64,000 nucleotides of DNA, taken from positions 1,817,501 to 1,881,500 of the forward strand of contig NZ_SZNK01000001.1 of assembly GCF_005217615.1 (NCBI RefSeq), written 5' to 3'. Positions within the stretch are counted from its first letter, which is position 1; each line of letters starts with the position of its first letter. Below the pieces are notes generated by a model. It did not search any database. It was not told the DNA's origin and was given only the letters and a program-made list of their open reading frames with translations. Of the stretch, positions 62,074 through 64,000 are shown piece by piece. Source of the DNA: Brevibacillus antibioticus. GTDB taxonomy: Bacteria; Bacillota; Bacilli; Brevibacillales; Brevibacillaceae. The position numbers were made by a program, and so were the translations under genes.

Positions 62074-64000
62074 TTATTGAATAGTGACTTTTAATTCCTC
62101 TTCTAATTCTTTCATTTCATCTAGGGACAGACCCAGTTCATCCAGTAGAACAGGCGTCGTGTCAACACTATCGACATTTGCGCTATGCTCTGCAGCATGA
62201 GCCTGATTTCCTTGTAAAAAAGAAGAGAGACCTGCAATAGTAGGTTGATTAAACAAATCTTTTACTTGAATCATGACATCCTGCTCACGAAGGCGTGCGC
62301 ATATCTGGATCGCCTTGATCGAATCTCCCCCTAGTTGATAGTAATTGTCCATGAGGCCAACCCGAGAGATTCCCAGCACTTTTTGCCAGATTTGGACAAG
62401 CTGTTGCTCTGTTTCATTGCGTGGAGCCATGTACGCTTGGTTTTGTAAGGCCTCCCAGTCTGGCTCCGGCAGAGCACGACGGTCTACCTTGCCATTTATG
62501 TTTAACGGGAGAGAAGCCATTTGGTGAAAAGTAGATGGTAGCATATAGAACGGAAGGGACTTCGCTAGCTGGTCACGTAGCTCTTGGACATCTACCGCGT
62601 GATTCGCTACAAAATAGGCACATAGTTGATCCAATCCTGTAGTCGACTTCCAATCAATCACTACCGCCTCTTTTATTCCTTCCTGCTGCAGCAAGCTATG
62701 TTCGATCTCCCCCAGCTCGATGCGAAAGCCTCTACGCTTCACCTGATGGTCTACCCGCCCAATGAATTCGATGGTCCCATCAGGCAACCAGCGAGCTAAA
62801 TCCCCTGTCTTGTACATCCGCTCCCCAGGGTAAAAGGGATGTGGGACAAACTTCTCGACGGTAAGCTCGGGATTGTTCAGATAACCGCGAGCCAGACCAT
62901 CCCCGGAAATACATAGCTCCCCAATGGCGCCATAGGGCTGTAAGTGATTTTTCTTGTTGAGGATAAACACCTGCGTATTGGCAAGTGGCACACCGATCGG
63001 GACAGTTCCAAGCGCCTCGTCTATCTCGTCCACCGCATGATAGGTAGCATAGACTGTACTCTCCGTTGGCCCATATACATGCAGGAGTGCTCCCTTGCCC
63101 ATATATGCAAGTGCTTTTTGGACATGGCGCAGAGAGACTCGTTCTCCGCCGAAAAGCACTTTGCGCACCCCGGAAAAGCTTTCGATATTGTGATCTACCA
63201 GTGTATTGAACAAGGCTGTCGTTACGAAAAAAATGGTCACTCCCTGCTCTTTTATTTGCGAGAGCAAACCGGTCATATTGAGAAGTGTCTCATGATCAAG
63301 CAACACAAGCTTGGCGCCATTTAGTAACGCACCGAAAATATCAAAGGTGGAGCCATCAAAAGCGAAGTTGGACAATTGCAAGATTGTGTCGTCCGACGTG
63401 ATTTCGATATAATTTGTGGTCTTTATTACCCTGGTTACATTAAAGTGCTGGGTCAAAATACCCTTGGGCTTCCCGGTCGAGCCAGAGGTGTACATCACGT
63501 AGGCGAGATGATCAGGTTGACAAGTGCGTAAGGGATTATGATTCCACTCAGGATTCGTCGCTGCAAGCAAATCCTCCAGCACAAGCACCTGAAAAATCTC
63601 TTCATGCTCTATCCCTCCTTCGACCTCCCTCCATTTCTCCAACATTTCTCTCTGGATCAGTACCATTTTAGGTTTGGCGTCAGACAAGATCATGCCAAGC
63701 CGTTCAGGAGGAGTTCTCGGATCGAGCGGGACGTATGCAACGCCTGCTTTAAGAATACCGAAAATTCCGGCAATCATAGTGGGAGAGCGCTCTGTGAAAA
63801 GCCCGATCAGTTCGTCAGGCTGGACCCCTTTTTGCTGAAGCTGATGAGCAATCCGGTTTGCCCGCTGGTTAAGCTCCTCATAGGTTAGCGTCTCTTGACC
63901 GTATACAAGAGCGGCCTGTTTCGGCACTTCTTTCACCTGTTGCTCAAATAGATCAGCGACCGTCTGGTGTCTGGGGTAATTCGTATTCGTCCGGTTCTTT
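62074..64000 (-). CDS. NRPS module, A(Ile)-PCP, 5' part beyond the window edge
   Basis: The frame continues unbroken to the window edge: before the apparent GTG at 63936 it reads NYPRHQTVADLFEQQ, a standard C-A linker, so the gene starts outside. Adenylation motifs include YTSGSTGKPKG, YGPTESTVYA, the YKTGDLARW core and NGKVDRRALP. Specificity residues read DGFFLGVVY, the published Ile code (as in the first bacitracin module). The PCP is LGGDSIKAIQ, followed by a Ser/Asp-rich linker and an acidic helix (LDEMKELEEELKV), a probable docking segment for the next NRPS. No E or TE is present, so the chain passes directly to the C domain of the 4883-residue protein encoded 16 bp downstream. Confidence 0.93.
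   Translation of the reverse strand, partial: KNRTNTNYPRHQTVADLFEQQVKEVPKQAALVYGQETLTYEELNQRANRIAHQLQQKGVQPDELIGLFTERSPTMIAGIFGILKAGVAYVPLDPRTPPERLGMILSDAKPKMVLIQREMLEKWREVEGGIEHEEIFQVLVLEDLLAATNPEWNHNPLRTCQPDHLAYVMYTSGSTGKPKGILTQHFNVTRVIKTTNYIEITSDDTILQLSNFAFDGSTFDIFGALLNGAKLVLLDHETLLNMTGLLSQIKEQGVTIFFVTTALFNTLVDHNIESFSGVRKVLFGGERVSLRHVQKALAYMGKGALLHVYGPTESTVYATYHAVDEIDEALGTVPIGVPLANTQVFILNKKNHLQPYGAIGELCISGDGLARGYLNNPELTVEKFVPHPFYPGERMYKTGDLARWLPDGTIEFIGRVDHQVKRRGFRIELGEIEHSLLQQEGIKEAVVIDWKSTTGLDQLCAYFVANHAVDVQELRDQLAKSLPFYMLPSTFHQMASLPLNINGKVDRRALPEPDWEALQNQAYMAPRNETEQQLVQIWQKVLGISRVGLMDNYYQLGGDSIKAIQICARLREQDVMIQVKDLFNQPTIAGLSSFLQGNQAHAAEHSANVDSVDTTPVLLDELGLSLDEMKELEEELKVTIQ

Noticed and set aside
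62074-63936. GTG at 63936 as the start of the Ile NRPS module
   Set aside because: The reading frame continues without a stop to the window edge and encodes a typical C-A linker, so the gene is truncated by the window.
1-64000. CRISPR arrays, rRNA, tRNA, riboswitches
   Set aside because: No regularly spaced repeat array, no rRNA or tRNA-like sequence and no recognisable riboswitch or T-box leader was found by reading; weak structured RNAs could still be missed.

Overview
The window looks like chromosome of an endospore-forming Bacillota bacterium of the Brevibacillus / Paenibacillaceae type. This is inferred from strong AGGAGG-type ribosome binding sites, frequent GTG and TTG starts, YcdB-, YerD-, YpsA- and XpaC/TelA-type genes, and a large Brevibacillus-style NRPS locus. 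No rRNA, tRNA, CRISPR array or prophage block was seen.

Layout. 0-1.4 kb: a tyrosine recombinase preceded by four copies of an 18-20 bp motif. 1.6-7.6 kb: a minus-strand operon (RpiR-type regulator, N-acylamino-acid racemase-like enolase, cytoplasmic beta-lactamase-fold serine hydrolase, M20 peptidase, M3 oligopeptidase). 7.9-10 kb: a divergent HTH-cupin regulator and D-serine dehydratase, so the left arm has a D-amino-acid / peptide theme. 10-13.1 kb: an aldo/keto reductase behind a MerR-style promoter, then a frameshifted membrane acyltransferase and a Nudix remnant. 13.2-16.3 kb: a VWA / XpaC / TelA stress set. 16.3-20 kb: DJ-1 and amidohydrolase genes divergent from a LuxR-type regulator. 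20.1-24.3 kb: YerD-like FMN protein, YpsA-like SLOG protein and a secreted YcdB-domain protein.

24.5-34.7 kb is a nine-gene catabolic operon for anthranilate via 3-hydroxyanthranilate. Its parts are an HpaB-type hydroxylase, 3-hydroxyanthranilate dioxygenase, ACMS decarboxylase, 2-aminomuconate deaminase, semialdehyde dehydrogenase, 2-oxopent-4-enoate hydratase, acylating acetaldehyde dehydrogenase, 4-hydroxy-2-oxovalerate aldolase and 4-oxalocrotonate decarboxylase. Two tandem Crp/Fnr regulators lie divergently, and a TGTNA-N6-TNACA site sits at about -40.5 of the operon promoter. The expected end products are pyruvate and acetyl-CoA.

34.7-43.6 kb: a TetM/EF-G-like GTPase, an orphan Arg-rich 72-residue protein, an O-acetylation operon (SGNH, MBOAT, DHHW, lipoprotein) and a two-component system. 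43.9-46.8 kb: a secreted beta/gamma-crystallin, YbjQ with a small membrane partner, decayed ABC/CPBP genes and an unknown coiled-coil protein.

47.4-64 kb is the end of an NRPS assembly line read on the minus strand and running off the right edge. A module whose ten-residue code reads as Ile (A-PCP) is followed by a 4883-residue protein C-A-PCP-E-(Cy-A-PCP)x3-TE. All three Cy domains carry DxxxxDxxS and all three of their A domains give the cysteine code DLYNLSLIW. The expected product ends in ...Ile-D-Xaa-thiazoline-thiazoline-thiazoline. I do not recognise a described product with this ending, and it is the most interesting element of the window.
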